This document shows, in pieces, positions 15,757-25,748 of a stretch of DNA of 64,000 nucleotides. The stretch lies in assembly GCA_029261595.1 (NCBI GenBank), contig JAJDAZ010000012.1, forward strand, positions 1 to 64,000. The letters are read 5' to 3'. The notes under the pieces were generated by a model. It was not told where the DNA came from, did not search any database, and saw only the letters and a program-made list of their open reading frames with translations. Position 1 is the stretch's first letter. Every line of letters starts with the position of its first letter. The stretch comes from Nitrospinaceae bacterium (GTDB lineage Bacteria; Nitrospinota; Nitrospinia; Nitrospinales; VA-1). Position numbers and translations under genes: made by a program.

Positions 15757-17019
15757 ATGACCATGTCTTCCTTCCGATTCATTCATTGTTCCGACCTGCA
15801 CATTGACAGCCCGTTCAAAGGGCTTGCGTCTGAAAAGCCCGAACTGGCGAAAAGGCTTCGGTCCTCCACATCGCAGGCGTTTCAAAACATCGTGGATCTT
15901 GCAATAAAAGAAAAGGTCGATGCAATGGTCATCGCCGGGGATATTTACGATGGCGCCGACAAAAGCCTGCAGGCGCAAATTAAATTCCTCGGTGGATTGC
16001 AGAAACTTTCCGATGCAGGCATACCCTCTTTCCTGGCGCACGGCAATCATGACCCGCTGGACAGCCGGTTCGCCACGCTCAAATGGCCGGACGGGGTGAC
16101 GGTCTTTTCCGGCGAAGAGGTGCAATGCCACTCCGTCCAACGGGATGGAAAAATTCTGGCCAGGGTCCATGGCATCAGCTACCCCACCCGCGAGGTTAAA
16201 GAGAACCTGGCGTTGCAGTTTCAACCCCATTCCGGTGAGGGGTTTGGCATCGGTGTTTTGCACACGAATGTCGGGAACAATCCCGATCACGATGATTACG
16301 CCCCTTGTTCCATCGAGGACCTGGTTTCCCGGAAAATGGATTACTGGGCGCTCGGACATATCCATTCCCACAAAGTTTTGCGCCCGAGTGACCCGGCCAT
16401 CGTCTATTCCGGCAACACCCAGGCCAGGCATAGAAATGAAACGGGAGCCAAAGGTTGTTGCCTGGTGACCCTGCAGCCGAATGTTTCTCCTGAGATCCGG
16501 TTCATTGAAATAGACAGCGTGCGTTTTATTTGCGGCACGGTAGACTTAGGTTCATCCAAGTCTCTGGACGATGTGATGGAAACGGTTCAATCACGCTGTG
16601 AAGAAATATCCGCTGGAACGGGTGGGCGCGACGTGCTGATCCATCTGACGCTGACCGGGCGCGCCGAAGCGCATGAAGAACTCCTGCACGCTGACAATGC
16701 GGGAGAACTGGCTGAAAAAATTCAATCCGATTTTGAAAACAGAACCCCCGCCATCTGGACAGCTTTGAAATTCGAAACCCAGGGGACCTACGATGTCGAT
16801 GCTTTACGGCAGGGCAACGATTTTATCGCGGACCTGATCACGCTCTACGATGAAGTTGAAAACAGGCCCGGGGCGGATGATTTTCGTGAGACCTTGAAGC
16901 CGGTTTTTGAAACTTGGTCCGGAAAAAAATATCTGGACACATTTTCTGATAACGAAAGGCAGGAACTGTTGTTACAGGCACGCAACCTCACTCTGGACCA
17001 ACTGTTGAAAAAAGATTGA
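15757..17019 (+). CDS. yhaO: SbcD/YhaO-like DNA-repair exonuclease (metallophosphoesterase)
   Basis: The 420-residue protein shows the calcineurin-type metal motifs in order: CSDLHID, AGDIYDG, HGNHDP, and GHIHSHK, the set seen in Mre11/SbcD nucleases. The C-terminal third is a capping and partner-binding region. With the following SbcC-like ATPase it should form a double-strand-end processing complex. The stop and the next start are 18 bases apart. The two ATGs at 15757 and 15763 are both possible starts. Confidence 0.88.
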   Translation: MTMSSFRFIHCSDLHIDSPFKGLASEKPELAKRLRSSTSQAFQNIVDLAIKEKVDAMVIAGDIYDGADKSLQAQIKFLGGLQKLSDAGIPSFLAHGNHDPLDSRFATLKWPDGVTVFSGEEVQCHSVQRDGKILARVHGISYPTREVKENLALQFQPHSGEGFGIGVLHTNVGNNPDHDDYAPCSIEDLVSRKMDYWALGHIHSHKVLRPSDPAIVYSGNTQARHRNETGAKGCCLVTLQPNVSPEIRFIEIDSVRFICGTVDLGSSKSLDDVMETVQSRCEEISAGTGGRDVLIHLTLTGRAEAHEELLHADNAGELAEKIQSDFENRTPAIWTALKFETQGTYDVDALRQGNDFIADLITLYDEVENRPGADDFRETLKPVFETWSGKKYLDTFSDNERQELLLQARNLTLDQLLKKD

Positions 17020-17037
17020 TTCTAAGAGTTTTGACCC

Positions 17038-19737
17038 ATGCAAATACGAGAATTAAATATTGATGGTTTCGGAGTTTTTTCCGACAAACAGGTGACCGGT
17101 CTCACCGACGGACTCAATGTCATTTATGGAGAGAACGAAGCGGGAAAAACCACACTGATCGAATTCATTCGCCGGATGTTTTTCGGGGCCGCTAGAAAAA
17201 GCAAGGGGTACAATCTCTATTCCCCTTTAAATGGAGGCAGGCATGGCGGGCGGCTGAAATGCCAGTCAGCCTCTAAAGAAACCTTTCAGGTGTCCCGGAC
17301 ATTTTCCGGTAAAGAGGATATTGATATTTCCCCCGCTGTCGCCGGGTTTACGGGGCAGGCGGCATTGACCTCGATTTTAGATAATGCCTCGGCAAATATA
17401 TTTCAAAATATTTTTGCGTTCACGCTCGATGAACTGCAAAGTTTCAATTCCCTGGAAGAAGGGGAAATCAAAAACCGTATTTACGGCGCAGAGCTTGGGC
17501 TTGGAACCGTTTCGTTGAAGGAGGTGGAGGAATCCATCGATAAACCGGCGAAGGAAATTTTTCTTCCAAAGGGAAAGAAAACACAAACCCATCTTCTGTT
17601 AAAAGAAATACAAAGGATTGAACAGGAAATCCAAACCATACAGACCCAGGTGCAGGAATACGATCGTTTGACGCGCCAGTGGGAGACCTGCAAAAAAGAG
17701 CAACGTCCCCGGCAGGAAAAAATTGATTCCCTGGAAGTGGAAAAAAGAAATCTGGAAACCCGCAAAGAGTTGTACCCGGTGGTGCGGGAAATGCACGACA
17801 TTGAAGCGGACATCAATAAAACAGGGGAGGTCGTTGAAATTCCTTCTTCGGGGCTGAAAACTCTGGACGCTTGGGTCGAGGAGAGAAAAAGTCTCCTGTT
17901 GCGCCTCGATGAAGAGGAAAGTCAGGTGAATGCCATCAGGATCGAACAAGGCTCCCTGTCCGTCAATCATGATTTGCTGGGCCACGAAGCGGACATCATT
18001 CACCTGCAACAATCCATCCAGTCCATAAATTCCTCCCTGAAAGATTCTGGAACGCTCGAGCAGGAAAAAACGGTTCTGGAAAAAGAAATCCAGGCGGACC
18101 TGCAGGAAATCGGCGACCCCTGGGACAGGGAAAAGGTTTTGAACTTTACTGAGTTCAACCGGGATAAAATTTCCGAGATTGAATCCTTCTTAAAAGCGTT
18201 TGAGAGCCACCGGCTGGACGTGACCAAAGCCCGCGACCGGCTGGAAAATCATCAGGAGCAAAGGGTGCGGGAGCAATCCAAAGGCTGGAACCTTCCCTCC
18301 TGGTTGAAAGCCATTGCCAGCGGTTTCACTGGATTGGGGCTGGTGGGCCTCATCTGGGGTGGGCTGGAGATGAATGTCCCGCTTCTGGTGGTCTCCCTGG
18401 TGGTGACAGTTTTTGGTCTGTTCTTTTTCTGGAAAATGGTGGCGGATAAAAAAGGGTTTGCCCGCGTTGACCATCTGGAAAATTCGCTGAAGGAAAAGTT
18501 GAGTCAGACAGAGGTGGCGGAGGATCAAAAGAAATCGGAATGGCGGACCTGGTTGAAAGCCATGGCGTTCGCTGAAACCCTGGAGCCTCTGGGTGCGCAG
18601 GAATTTGCAAACGCCTTGAAAGAGATCAAAAGAAAATTTCTGAATAAGACGGATATCGAACGGCGAATGGCCGACATGCAGGCCTTTTTGTCAGGGATCA
18701 CCCACCGGATTGAAAAAATAAAACCCTGCCTGCCCGATACCTGCTTTGAAGGTTCTGTGTCCGCCAATATAGAGATCATCAGCCGAATGTTCGCCGAGGC
18801 TAAAGAAAACCTGATCGGTAAAAACAGGACGGAGAAACTCGTCCAGCAACAGGTATACAAAATAGACAAACTCAAAAGTCAGTTGAGGGAAGTGGAAACT
18901 TCGCTCAAGGAAATGGTTCAAAAAGCCGGCGCGGAGGACGAAGCGGATTACCGGGAAAAGTTTGATCTTTTTATCAAGCGAAATTCCCTGCTGGAACAGG
19001 CGGAACGTAAGAGGAGCATGATTCAGATGCGGGTGGGGGGTGGTTCGCGTTATGAACAGTTCCTAAAGGAGATCGACTCAAAGTCGCCCGATGAAATAAT
19101 GGATGAATTGAATCAAGTCGCACACCGGCTAGATGCGGTGCAACAGGAAAAAAGCCACGTGGACCAAACCATTGGGGCCATCCGCAATCAACTCGATCAA
19201 GTCGCGTCCAACGACGAGATGCTGATCAAGCAGGGAGAACTGGAGGTTAAAAAGCAAAAACTGAGAGAAGCCGTGAAACAATGGGCGACGGCGAAAATTG
19301 CCCTCGCCATGCTGGATTCGGCAAAAAAAGAATACGAGAAAACCCGCCAGCCGGGGGTGCTGAAATCGGCGGAGTCTGTTTTTGCAGAAATCACCGCCGG
19401 AAAATATCTGCGGATCGTCAAGCCTTTGGATGAGGATGAAATTTTCATTCAAAATACGCACGGGGTGCAAACGAAGGTCTCAGAAACCAGCCGGGGGACC
19501 CGCGAACAACTTTACCTCTGCATGCGCCTGGGACTGATTGAAGAGTATGAATCGCGGTCGGAACCTTTGCCCCTTGTCATGGACGATGTCCTGGTGAATT
19601 TTGACGATTCGAGAAAAGTCAAAGTGATCGAGACCTTGACACGATTCTCCAAAAGCCGGCAGATCATCGTGCTCACCTGCCATAAAGCCTCGCTGGATGC
19701 CTATCTAAAAGCCGGGGCCACGCGAATCCGGATTTGA
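17038..19737 (+). CDS. yhaN: SbcC/Rad50/YhaN-like AAA ATPase with central membrane hairpin
   Basis: The 899-residue protein has an N-terminal Walker A (NVIYGENEAGKTTLIEF, about residues 28-44), long coiled-coil arms, and a C-terminal half with the signature ETSRGTREQLYL and Walker B LPLVMDDVLVNFD. In the middle (about 420-470) two hydrophobic helices, LVGLIWGGL and a longer LLVVSLVVTVFGLFFFW, form a membrane hairpin at the point where Rad50 has its zinc hook. YhaN proteins share this feature, which suggests a membrane-tethered form. It is co-transcribed with yhaO, the presumed nuclease partner. Confidence 0.88.
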   Translation: MQIRELNIDGFGVFSDKQVTGLTDGLNVIYGENEAGKTTLIEFIRRMFFGAARKSKGYNLYSPLNGGRHGGRLKCQSASKETFQVSRTFSGKEDIDISPAVAGFTGQAALTSILDNASANIFQNIFAFTLDELQSFNSLEEGEIKNRIYGAELGLGTVSLKEVEESIDKPAKEIFLPKGKKTQTHLLLKEIQRIEQEIQTIQTQVQEYDRLTRQWETCKKEQRPRQEKIDSLEVEKRNLETRKELYPVVREMHDIEADINKTGEVVEIPSSGLKTLDAWVEERKSLLLRLDEEESQVNAIRIEQGSLSVNHDLLGHEADIIHLQQSIQSINSSLKDSGTLEQEKTVLEKEIQADLQEIGDPWDREKVLNFTEFNRDKISEIESFLKAFESHRLDVTKARDRLENHQEQRVREQSKGWNLPSWLKAIASGFTGLGLVGLIWGGLEMNVPLLVVSLVVTVFGLFFFWKMVADKKGFARVDHLENSLKEKLSQTEVAEDQKKSEWRTWLKAMAFAETLEPLGAQEFANALKEIKRKFLNKTDIERRMADMQAFLSGITHRIEKIKPCLPDTCFEGSVSANIEIISRMFAEAKENLIGKNRTEKLVQQQVYKIDKLKSQLREVETSLKEMVQKAGAEDEADYREKFDLFIKRNSLLEQAERKRSMIQMRVGGGSRYEQFLKEIDSKSPDEIMDELNQVAHRLDAVQQEKSHVDQTIGAIRNQLDQVASNDEMLIKQGELEVKKQKLREAVKQWATAKIALAMLDSAKKEYEKTRQPGVLKSAESVFAEITAGKYLRIVKPLDEDEIFIQNTHGVQTKVSETSRGTREQLYLCMRLGLIEEYESRSEPLPLVMDDVLVNFDDSRKVKVIETLTRFSKSRQIIVLTCHKASLDAYLKAGATRIRI

Positions 19738-19894
19738 TGCGAGTGCCGGAAACGGCGTTGAATCAGGTCCTTTCAAAATAATTTTCGCGAAATATTCCAG
19801 TAAGGTTTTGAGGCATTTATCGACTGAGTAGGCGATGAGATTTCAATTTCCTGTATTGATTGCAATGGATGTCATCCTTTGCTAGGGTAAATGT

Positions 19895-20806
19895 ATGGAT
19901 GCTATAAACCAGACGTTGGATTCTGAGCCTGGGAAAAATTCCGGGACAAAAATTCCCGAAGTTCCGCTCATTCGGCTGGAAACTTTGTGGATGCAGGTGG
20001 GGGGGACTTTGTGCAATCTGCAATGCACCCATTGCTTCATCAGTTGCGGTCCGCAAAACCATACCCATGAGATGATGACCCTCCAGCAGGTGAAGACGAC
20101 TCTGGAGGAATCGAAAGAGTTGGGCGTCCAAGATTATTACATCACCGGCGGCGAAGTATTTATCAATCCCGAAATATTTGAAATTCTTGAAGCTATTCTT
20201 TCCTTCGGCCCTCTGGATGTGCTCACCAACGGAACGTTGATCACCCAGGAGAAGGCAGAAAAGCTGAAGGAGATTCAGGGTAGATCAGACCATCCGCTCA
20301 GGTTTCGCGTCAGCATGGAAAGTTTTGACGAAGCGGAAAACGACAAGATCCGCGGTCAAGGGGCTTATCGGCGTGCGGTCGAGGGTATCCGCAATCTGTC
20401 GGAATCGGGGTTTTCGCCCATTCTGACAATCACCCGTAATTGGGACGAAAAAAGCGACGCGGAGATGGAAGGCAGGTTTCTCGACTTTTTAAAACAAAAT
20501 AAAGTTCAAAAGCCGCGCATAAAAATTCTTCCAGGGTTTCTGCTCGGCAGGCTGGCGGAAAATATTCGCCAATATCAGGATGACGAGTACGTGACGGAAA
20601 AATGTTTTGAAGACTTTGACATGACCAATCTGCAATGTTCCTCTTCCCGGATGGTCACCGGAAAAGGCGTCTATGTCTGTCCCATCCTGGTGGAACACGA
20701 TACTGCAAAAATGGGGGACACCCTTAAAGATACTCTGCATCCCTTCCCCATGGCGCATTCTGCCTGCTACACCTGCCGCGTCACCGGCATGACCTGCAAA
20801 TCCTGA
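19895..20806 (+). CDS. Radical SAM protein
   Basis: The 303-residue protein has the radical-SAM cluster motif CNLQCTHC near residue 38, a following ITGGE block that contacts SAM, and DVLTNGTL on a later strand. The C-terminal part carries further cysteines (CSSSRMVTGKGVYVCPI, then CYTCRVTGMTC), as in SPASM-type proteins with auxiliary Fe-S clusters. Substrate is unknown; no candidate peptide or partner gene is adjacent. The ATG is chosen because the conserved part begins some 35 residues later. Confidence 0.85.
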   Translation: MDAINQTLDSEPGKNSGTKIPEVPLIRLETLWMQVGGTLCNLQCTHCFISCGPQNHTHEMMTLQQVKTTLEESKELGVQDYYITGGEVFINPEIFEILEAILSFGPLDVLTNGTLITQEKAEKLKEIQGRSDHPLRFRVSMESFDEAENDKIRGQGAYRRAVEGIRNLSESGFSPILTITRNWDEKSDAEMEGRFLDFLKQNKVQKPRIKILPGFLLGRLAENIRQYQDDEYVTEKCFEDFDMTNLQCSSSRMVTGKGVYVCPILVEHDTAKMGDTLKDTLHPFPMAHSACYTCRVTGMTCKS

Positions 20807-20821
20807 CTCCCGTACCGGGAG
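20806..20821 (+). other. Short perfect hairpin after the radical SAM gene
   Basis: CTCCCG-TAC-CGGGAG forms a six-pair stem immediately after the stop codon. It lacks a U-tract, so it is not a clear terminator. It may be a piece of the dispersed repeat family, whose hairpins have the same style. Confidence 0.45.
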
Positions 20822-20876
20822 AGAGGAACTACAGATGAACACAGATAAACATAGATGCTTGTATATTATCAGTGTG

Positions 20877-20942
20877 GTATTTTCAGGGCCTCGCGTAGCG
20901 TCAGGCCCAAGCTTCTTCCCCGCCTGGCGGGGCCTTTTCTAT
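20877..20942 (+). repeat. Dispersed hairpin repeat copy D, ending in a terminator-like stem
   Basis: From 20879 this matches copy A (on the opposite strand) for over 30 bases, through TCAGGCCCAAGCTTC, and ends in the hairpin CCCCGC-CTG-GCGGGG (20918-20932) followed by CCTTTTCT. The stem and T-rich tail could stop transcription coming from the radical SAM gene. The whole gap from 20807 to 21010 holds no gene. Confidence 0.65.
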
Positions 20943-21010
20943 TGAGTCGCTTAGGCTAAGCGTGATAGCATTTACCAGCTTTTAATCCACTCACCACAAA
21001 AGAACTTTTT

Positions 21011-21565
21011 ATGGCTTTAATGCATTCCACCATGGCGCCGCTGGGCAGTGTCGCCCAGGATTTTTTGCTTTTCGGGGTTGATGGGGAAAAGTATTCCCTG
21101 GACAGCTTCAAGGAAAAGCGAATTCTGGTGGTTATTTTTATGTGCAATCATTGTCCTTATGTGAAGGCCGTGGTCCCGCGCCTGATCGACCTGCAAAATA
21201 AAATGTCAGACCAGGGGGGCCAGTTGGTGGGCATCAACTCAAACGATGCTTCGCGTTACCCGGACGACTCCTTTGAGAACATGAAAAAAACCGCGCAGGA
21301 AAAGAAAATCAACTTCCCATACTTATTTGATGAAACTCAGGAAACCGCCAAAACTTACGACGCCGTTTGCACGCCCGACATATATTTGTATGGCGCGGAA
21401 CGCACCCTGCTGTATCGTGGGCGAATCGATGATAACTGGGAGCATCCCGAAAAAGTGATCCAAAGGGATTTAGAGGCAGCCATCGAATCCGCGCTTCAAG
21501 GAAAAGAAATACCCAAAGAGCAGATCCCGTCCATGGGCTGTTCCATCAAATGGAAGCAAAACTAA
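21011..21565 (+). CDS. Thioredoxin-fold protein (AhpC/TSA-like, CxxC)
   Basis: The 184-residue protein has a thioredoxin fold with the redox pair CNHC in VVIFMCNHCPYVKAVVP near residue 50, and VCTPDIYLYG carrying the cis-proline region. Its layout is that of the AhpC/TSA-like thioredoxin group often described as hypothetical peroxiredoxin-like proteins. No signal peptide is evident, so it should be cytoplasmic. It is 10 bases from the UPF0182 gene, which suggests co-transcription. Confidence 0.85.
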   Translation: MALMHSTMAPLGSVAQDFLLFGVDGEKYSLDSFKEKRILVVIFMCNHCPYVKAVVPRLIDLQNKMSDQGGQLVGINSNDASRYPDDSFENMKKTAQEKKINFPYLFDETQETAKTYDAVCTPDIYLYGAERTLLYRGRIDDNWEHPEKVIQRDLEAAIESALQGKEIPKEQIPSMGCSIKWKQN

Positions 21566-21575
21566 AAAGGAACCA

Positions 21576-24323
21576 ATGGAAAAGATAAAAAAGTGGTTGT
21601 TCATCCTTGCAGGCGTGGTGGTCATTGGCTCCCTGTTTGCTGACAAAATCCTGGTTTTTTATATAGACTTGCTCTGGTTCGAAAACCTGGGATTCGAATC
21701 GGTTCTCTGGACTACCGTGGGGGCACAATTAGGATTGGGCCTGTTGATGGCGGTTTTGTTTTTTGTGTCCACCTATTTCATTCTTCGTTCTATATATACC
21801 AGAACATCGCATCTTCCCATACTGCTCTCCGACCAGGTCAAAAGAGAGCTCCCGTTCTTAGACCTGATGGCATCGAACTTAAAGCCGCTGGTCCTTTTGG
21901 GCCCGTTGGTGATCGCCGCAATGACCGGTTTGGTGATGTCGCAGAAGTGGGACGTGCTGTTGAAATTTTTCAGTGCCGTTCCTTTTGGCCAGGTCGATCC
22001 CGTTTTTGGCCAGGATTATTCTTTTTATCTGTTCCATCTGCCTTTATGGGTTCTGGTGAAGTCGGTCCTATGGGAAGGTCTGGTGGTGGTTTCCATCGGC
22101 GTCGGGCTGATCTATTTTTTCAAGCGCTTCGTGTACCTTGGGCCGAGTGGCGTAGTTGTTTTGCCCGAAGCGAGGCGCACCCTGCTGTTGCTTGTGATGT
22201 GTTTCTTTTTATTGATGGCGGCGGATTTTTATTTTCAGCGCTTTGGCCTGTTGACAGAGGGCAACGGCGTGGTCGCCGGGATCAGCTTCTCGGATGACTT
22301 TGGGCGTCTCCCGCTTCTGGTCCTCATGTCGGTGGTGGCCCTTTTAGGCGCGGCTCTCAGCCTGCTAACCATGTTTTCCGGAGGGTACAAGAAAGTCGTG
22401 CTGACCGCTGCCGGTCTCGCTGTTCTTTATTTTGGCGGCAATGTGTATCCCACTATTTTACAAAAGTTCATTGTTTCCCCCAACGAGCTGATAAAAGAAA
22501 CGCCTTATATCGAACACACCATCGCCGGTTCTCTCCTGGGCTATGGCCTGGACCAGACCGAGAACCATGTTCTGGAAGGGACGGCCTCCCTCACTGCGGA
22601 AAATATCAAAGCCAACGCCCCGACCATTGAAAATATCCGGCTCTGGGACCAAGGACCTTTATTGGATACCCTGGGGCAGATTCAGGAAATTCGAACTTAT
22701 TATCAATTTAATTCGGTGGACAACGACCGATATTTGATCGACGGCGTTTATCGCCAGACTTTGTTGTCGCCCCGGGAATTGCTTTCCTCCAGTCTTCCCA
22801 ACCGCACATGGATCAACGAGCACCTGACCTTCACCCACGGGTACGGGGTTTCTCTGAGCCCTGTGAATCAGGTGACGCCCGAGGGCCTTCCGGTCTTGTT
22901 GATTAAGGACATCCCCCCTCAATCCAGTGTGGATTTGACCATCACTCGTCCGGAAATTTATTATGGCGAATTGCCGAACGATCATGTTTTTGTCAATACA
23001 GGCACTAAGGAATTTGATTACCCGGAAGGGGAAAGGAATGTTTATAAAGATTATCAGGGCAAAGGCGGAGTCACCATAGGGTCATTCCTGCGCAAAGTCA
23101 TATTGGCCGCGCGTTTCAAAACCATGAAAATCCTGTTCTCCGAGGACATTGAAAATGACAGCCGGGTGCTGATGTACCGCAATATCACCGAGCGCGTACA
23201 AAAAGTGGTGCCGTTTCTAAGGTTGGACAATGATCCTTATCTGGTTATTTCCGAAGGCCGTCTGGTGTGGATTTATGACGCCTACACGGTGAGCGACCGG
23301 TTTCCCTATTCAGAAATGATTCCCAACTTCGGAAACTATGTGAGGAATTCCGTAAAAATTGCGATCGACGCTTACGAAGGGTCCATGGATTTTTATGTTT
23401 CCGATTCCAAAGATCCGATCATCCAGACTTATCGCGATATCTTTCCCAATCTATTTAAAGACCTTGAGGAGATGCCAGAAGATTTGAAAAGCCACATTCG
23501 TTATCCATCCGACCTGTTTGCGATTCAAACCTTCATTTATGCGACTTACCATATGAAGACCCCGCAGGTGTTTTATAACAAGGAAGACCAGTGGGAGATT
23601 CCTGAGATTGATGGCAAGATTATGCAACCCTATTACACGATCATGAAACTGCCCTCCAAGGAAAAGGAAGAATACATTCTCATGCTTCCTTTCACTCCGA
23701 AGGGAAAGAGCAATCTTTCCGCGTGGATGGTGGCAAGGAGCGATGGGGACGACTACGGAAAACTGGTGGTGTATACCTTCCCAAAACAAAGACTGATTTA
23801 CGGTCCCAGCCAGATCGTTGCGAGGATCAATCAGGAAGCGGAAGTTTCCCGGCAAATTTCTTTGTGGGACCAGCGCGGCTCCAGTGTCATTCAGGGAAAT
23901 CTGCTGGTCATCCCAATAGAGGAATCCCTCATTTACGTGCGCCCCTTATATCTCAAGGCGGATGCGGGAAAAATTCCTGAGCTGAAACGGGTCATAGTCG
24001 GGTATGAAGATAACATCGCTATGGAAAAAACTCTCGAGGAAGCCCTGCAAAAAATATTCGGCGGTCTCATGGGGGAAAAGGAAGGAATGGTCAGCGAAAG
24101 ACCGGGACTTTCTGCCGCGTCGATTGCAAGCGAGAAAGGCGTCGTGCTCAGCCAGTCCGATTATACAAAGATCAAGAGAATTTTTGAGCGCGTGATGGGG
24201 GCGCAGACGGAACTGGACCAATCACTTGCCAGTTATAAAAAGGACCTGCAATCTCTTGGTGAGGTATTGGAAGAGGCTGAAGCGGGAAAGAAAGAAATCG
24301 AGAGAGCCCCTGTGGCGGAGTGA
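21576..24323 (+). CDS. UPF0182 family integral membrane protein
   Basis: The 915-residue protein has about seven membrane helices in its first 310 residues, then a large extracytoplasmic domain of about 550 residues and a short acidic helical C terminus. The conserved N-terminal block FYIDLLWFENLGFESVLWT and the later YPTILQKFIVSPNELIKETPY mark the UPF0182 (COG1615) family. Function is unknown. The ATG follows AAGGAACC. It is close to, and probably transcribed with, the thioredoxin-fold gene. Confidence 0.9.
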   Translation: MEKIKKWLFILAGVVVIGSLFADKILVFYIDLLWFENLGFESVLWTTVGAQLGLGLLMAVLFFVSTYFILRSIYTRTSHLPILLSDQVKRELPFLDLMASNLKPLVLLGPLVIAAMTGLVMSQKWDVLLKFFSAVPFGQVDPVFGQDYSFYLFHLPLWVLVKSVLWEGLVVVSIGVGLIYFFKRFVYLGPSGVVVLPEARRTLLLLVMCFFLLMAADFYFQRFGLLTEGNGVVAGISFSDDFGRLPLLVLMSVVALLGAALSLLTMFSGGYKKVVLTAAGLAVLYFGGNVYPTILQKFIVSPNELIKETPYIEHTIAGSLLGYGLDQTENHVLEGTASLTAENIKANAPTIENIRLWDQGPLLDTLGQIQEIRTYYQFNSVDNDRYLIDGVYRQTLLSPRELLSSSLPNRTWINEHLTFTHGYGVSLSPVNQVTPEGLPVLLIKDIPPQSSVDLTITRPEIYYGELPNDHVFVNTGTKEFDYPEGERNVYKDYQGKGGVTIGSFLRKVILAARFKTMKILFSEDIENDSRVLMYRNITERVQKVVPFLRLDNDPYLVISEGRLVWIYDAYTVSDRFPYSEMIPNFGNYVRNSVKIAIDAYEGSMDFYVSDSKDPIIQTYRDIFPNLFKDLEEMPEDLKSHIRYPSDLFAIQTFIYATYHMKTPQVFYNKEDQWEIPEIDGKIMQPYYTIMKLPSKEKEEYILMLPFTPKGKSNLSAWMVARSDGDDYGKLVVYTFPKQRLIYGPSQIVARINQEAEVSRQISLWDQRGSSVIQGNLLVIPIEESLIYVRPLYLKADAGKIPELKRVIVGYEDNIAMEKTLEEALQKIFGGLMGEKEGMVSERPGLSAASIASEKGVVLSQSDYTKIKRIFERVMGAQTELDQSLASYKKDLQSLGEVLEEAEAGKKEIERAPVAE

Positions 24324-24335
24324 TGGGAAATCGAG

Positions 24336-25748
24336 TTATTGTTGCCCGGCCAGGAACAGGTTCAGTTGTTCGACGTCGGGTTTATTATCTTCTATTTTTA
24401 CCGGATAATTGCCGTCAAAACAGGCGGTGCAGAAGTTATCCCGGTGATCGCTGAATACGGACAATAATTTTTCAATGCCGATATAGTGCACCGAATCAGC
24501 ATCTAAAAAGTTCTTGATTCCTTCAAGGTCATATTTGGAGGCGAGCAACTCGTCTCTGTTTGGCGTGTCGATACCGTAGAAGCAGGAATGCAGTATCGGT
24601 GGAGAACTGATACGCAAATGAACTTCCTTTGCCCCCGCCTCTCGGATCATTTTCACGATTTTACGGCTGGTGGTGCCGCGCACGATCGAATCGTCTATGA
24701 TCGCGACTCTTTTTCCCTCGATCACCGGCTTGACGGCGTTCAGTTTCACCTTGACCCCAAAATGGCGTATCTGCGATTGCGGTTCGATGAACGTCCGCCC
24801 CACGTAATGATTGCGAATGAGGCCCATGTCAAAAGGAATTCCCGATTCCTCGGAAAATCCCAGTGCGGAAATCACTCCTGAGTCCGGGACGGGAACGATC
24901 AGGTCCACATCAGCGGGATACTCCTGCGCCAGAGCCCGGCCCATGGCTTTTCGGCTCTCATAAACGGATTGGTTGAACAGAAAACTGTCCGGCCTGGAAA
25001 AATAAATGTGCTCAAAAACGCATTGCTTGGTCGGCGTTTTCTGGAACGGGAAATAGGAGGTCAACCCATCTTTATTGATGAGCAGTAACTCTCCCGGTTC
25101 AATTTCGCGGATGAATTCCCCTTCGATCAAATCGAAGACACAGGATTCGGAAGCGACAATGTAGGACCCATCGAGTTTTCCCAGACACAGGGGGCGAAAA
25201 CCATGTGGGTCGCGGGCGGCGACGAGTTCATCTTCCGTCATCAGGAGGAGGGAATACGCTCCTTTCACCTGTTTCAAAGCGGTTGCCGCGCGGTCGGCAA
25301 AACTCTCATCCTTAGCCTGGGCCATTAAATGAACGACGACTTCGCTGTCATTGGTGGACGTGAATATGGCCCCAGTAGAGACGAGTTCCTTTCGGATAGA
25401 GTTGGCATTGACAAGATTGCCATTATGGGCTAATGCCAGCGATCCTTCCGAATAGTTGATCAGGCACGGCTGGGCGTTGTGCACGGCACTGTCACCGGCA
25501 GTGGAATAGCGGTTGTGGCCCAGAGCCATATGACCATTGAGCCTTTGCAGGCGGTCGTCATTAAACACATCCGCCACTTTCCCCATGCCAACTTCCAGGT
25601 GCAGTTTTCCCTCGTGGCTGGAAACGATGCCCGCGCTTTCCTGACCCCGGTGTTGTAGCGAATAAAGCCCCAGGTAAGCCAGATTGGCGGCTTCCGGGTG
25701 ATCAAAAATGCCAACGACCCCACATTCATCATGAAACTTGTCTAGCAT
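24336..25748 (-). CDS. purF: Amidophosphoribosyltransferase
   Basis: The 470-residue enzyme makes 5-phosphoribosylamine from PRPP and glutamine, the first step of purine synthesis. The N-terminal nucleophile is Cys9 (DECGVVGIF), preceded by an eight-residue propeptide that should be removed. [13 protein letters not shown] and the PRPP loop [14 protein letters not shown] are intact. A cysteine set near the C terminus ([14 protein letters not shown]) fits the Fe-S type of PurF. Its start overlaps the purL end by 20 bases, so it is the last gene of purSQLF. Confidence 0.95.
   Translation of the reverse strand: MLDKFHDECGVVGIFDHPEAANLAYLGLYSLQHRGQESAGIVSSHEGKLHLEVGMGKVADVFNDDRLQRLNGHMALGHNRYSTAGDSAVHNAQPCLINYSEGSLALAHNGNLVNANSIRKELVSTGAIFTSTNDSEVVVHLMAQAKDESFADRAATALKQVKGAYSLLLMTEDELVAARDPHGFRPLCLGKLDGSYIVASESCVFDLIEGEFIREIEPGELLLINKDGLTSYFPFQKTPTKQCVFEHIYFSRPDSFLFNQSVYESRKAMGRALAQEYPADVDLIVPVPDSGVISALGFSEESGIPFDMGLIRNHYVGRTFIEPQSQIRHFGVKVKLNAVKPVIEGKRVAIIDDSIVRGTTSRKIVKMIREAGAKEVHLRISSPPILHSCFYGIDTPNRDELLASKYDLEGIKNFLDADSVHYIGIEKLLSVFSDHRDNFCTACFDGNYPVKIEDNKPDVEQLNLFLAGQQ

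Noticed and set aside
15727..16431. A 234-residue frame opposite yhaO.
   Set aside because: It is a shadow of a clear metallophosphoesterase gene and has no ribosome site.
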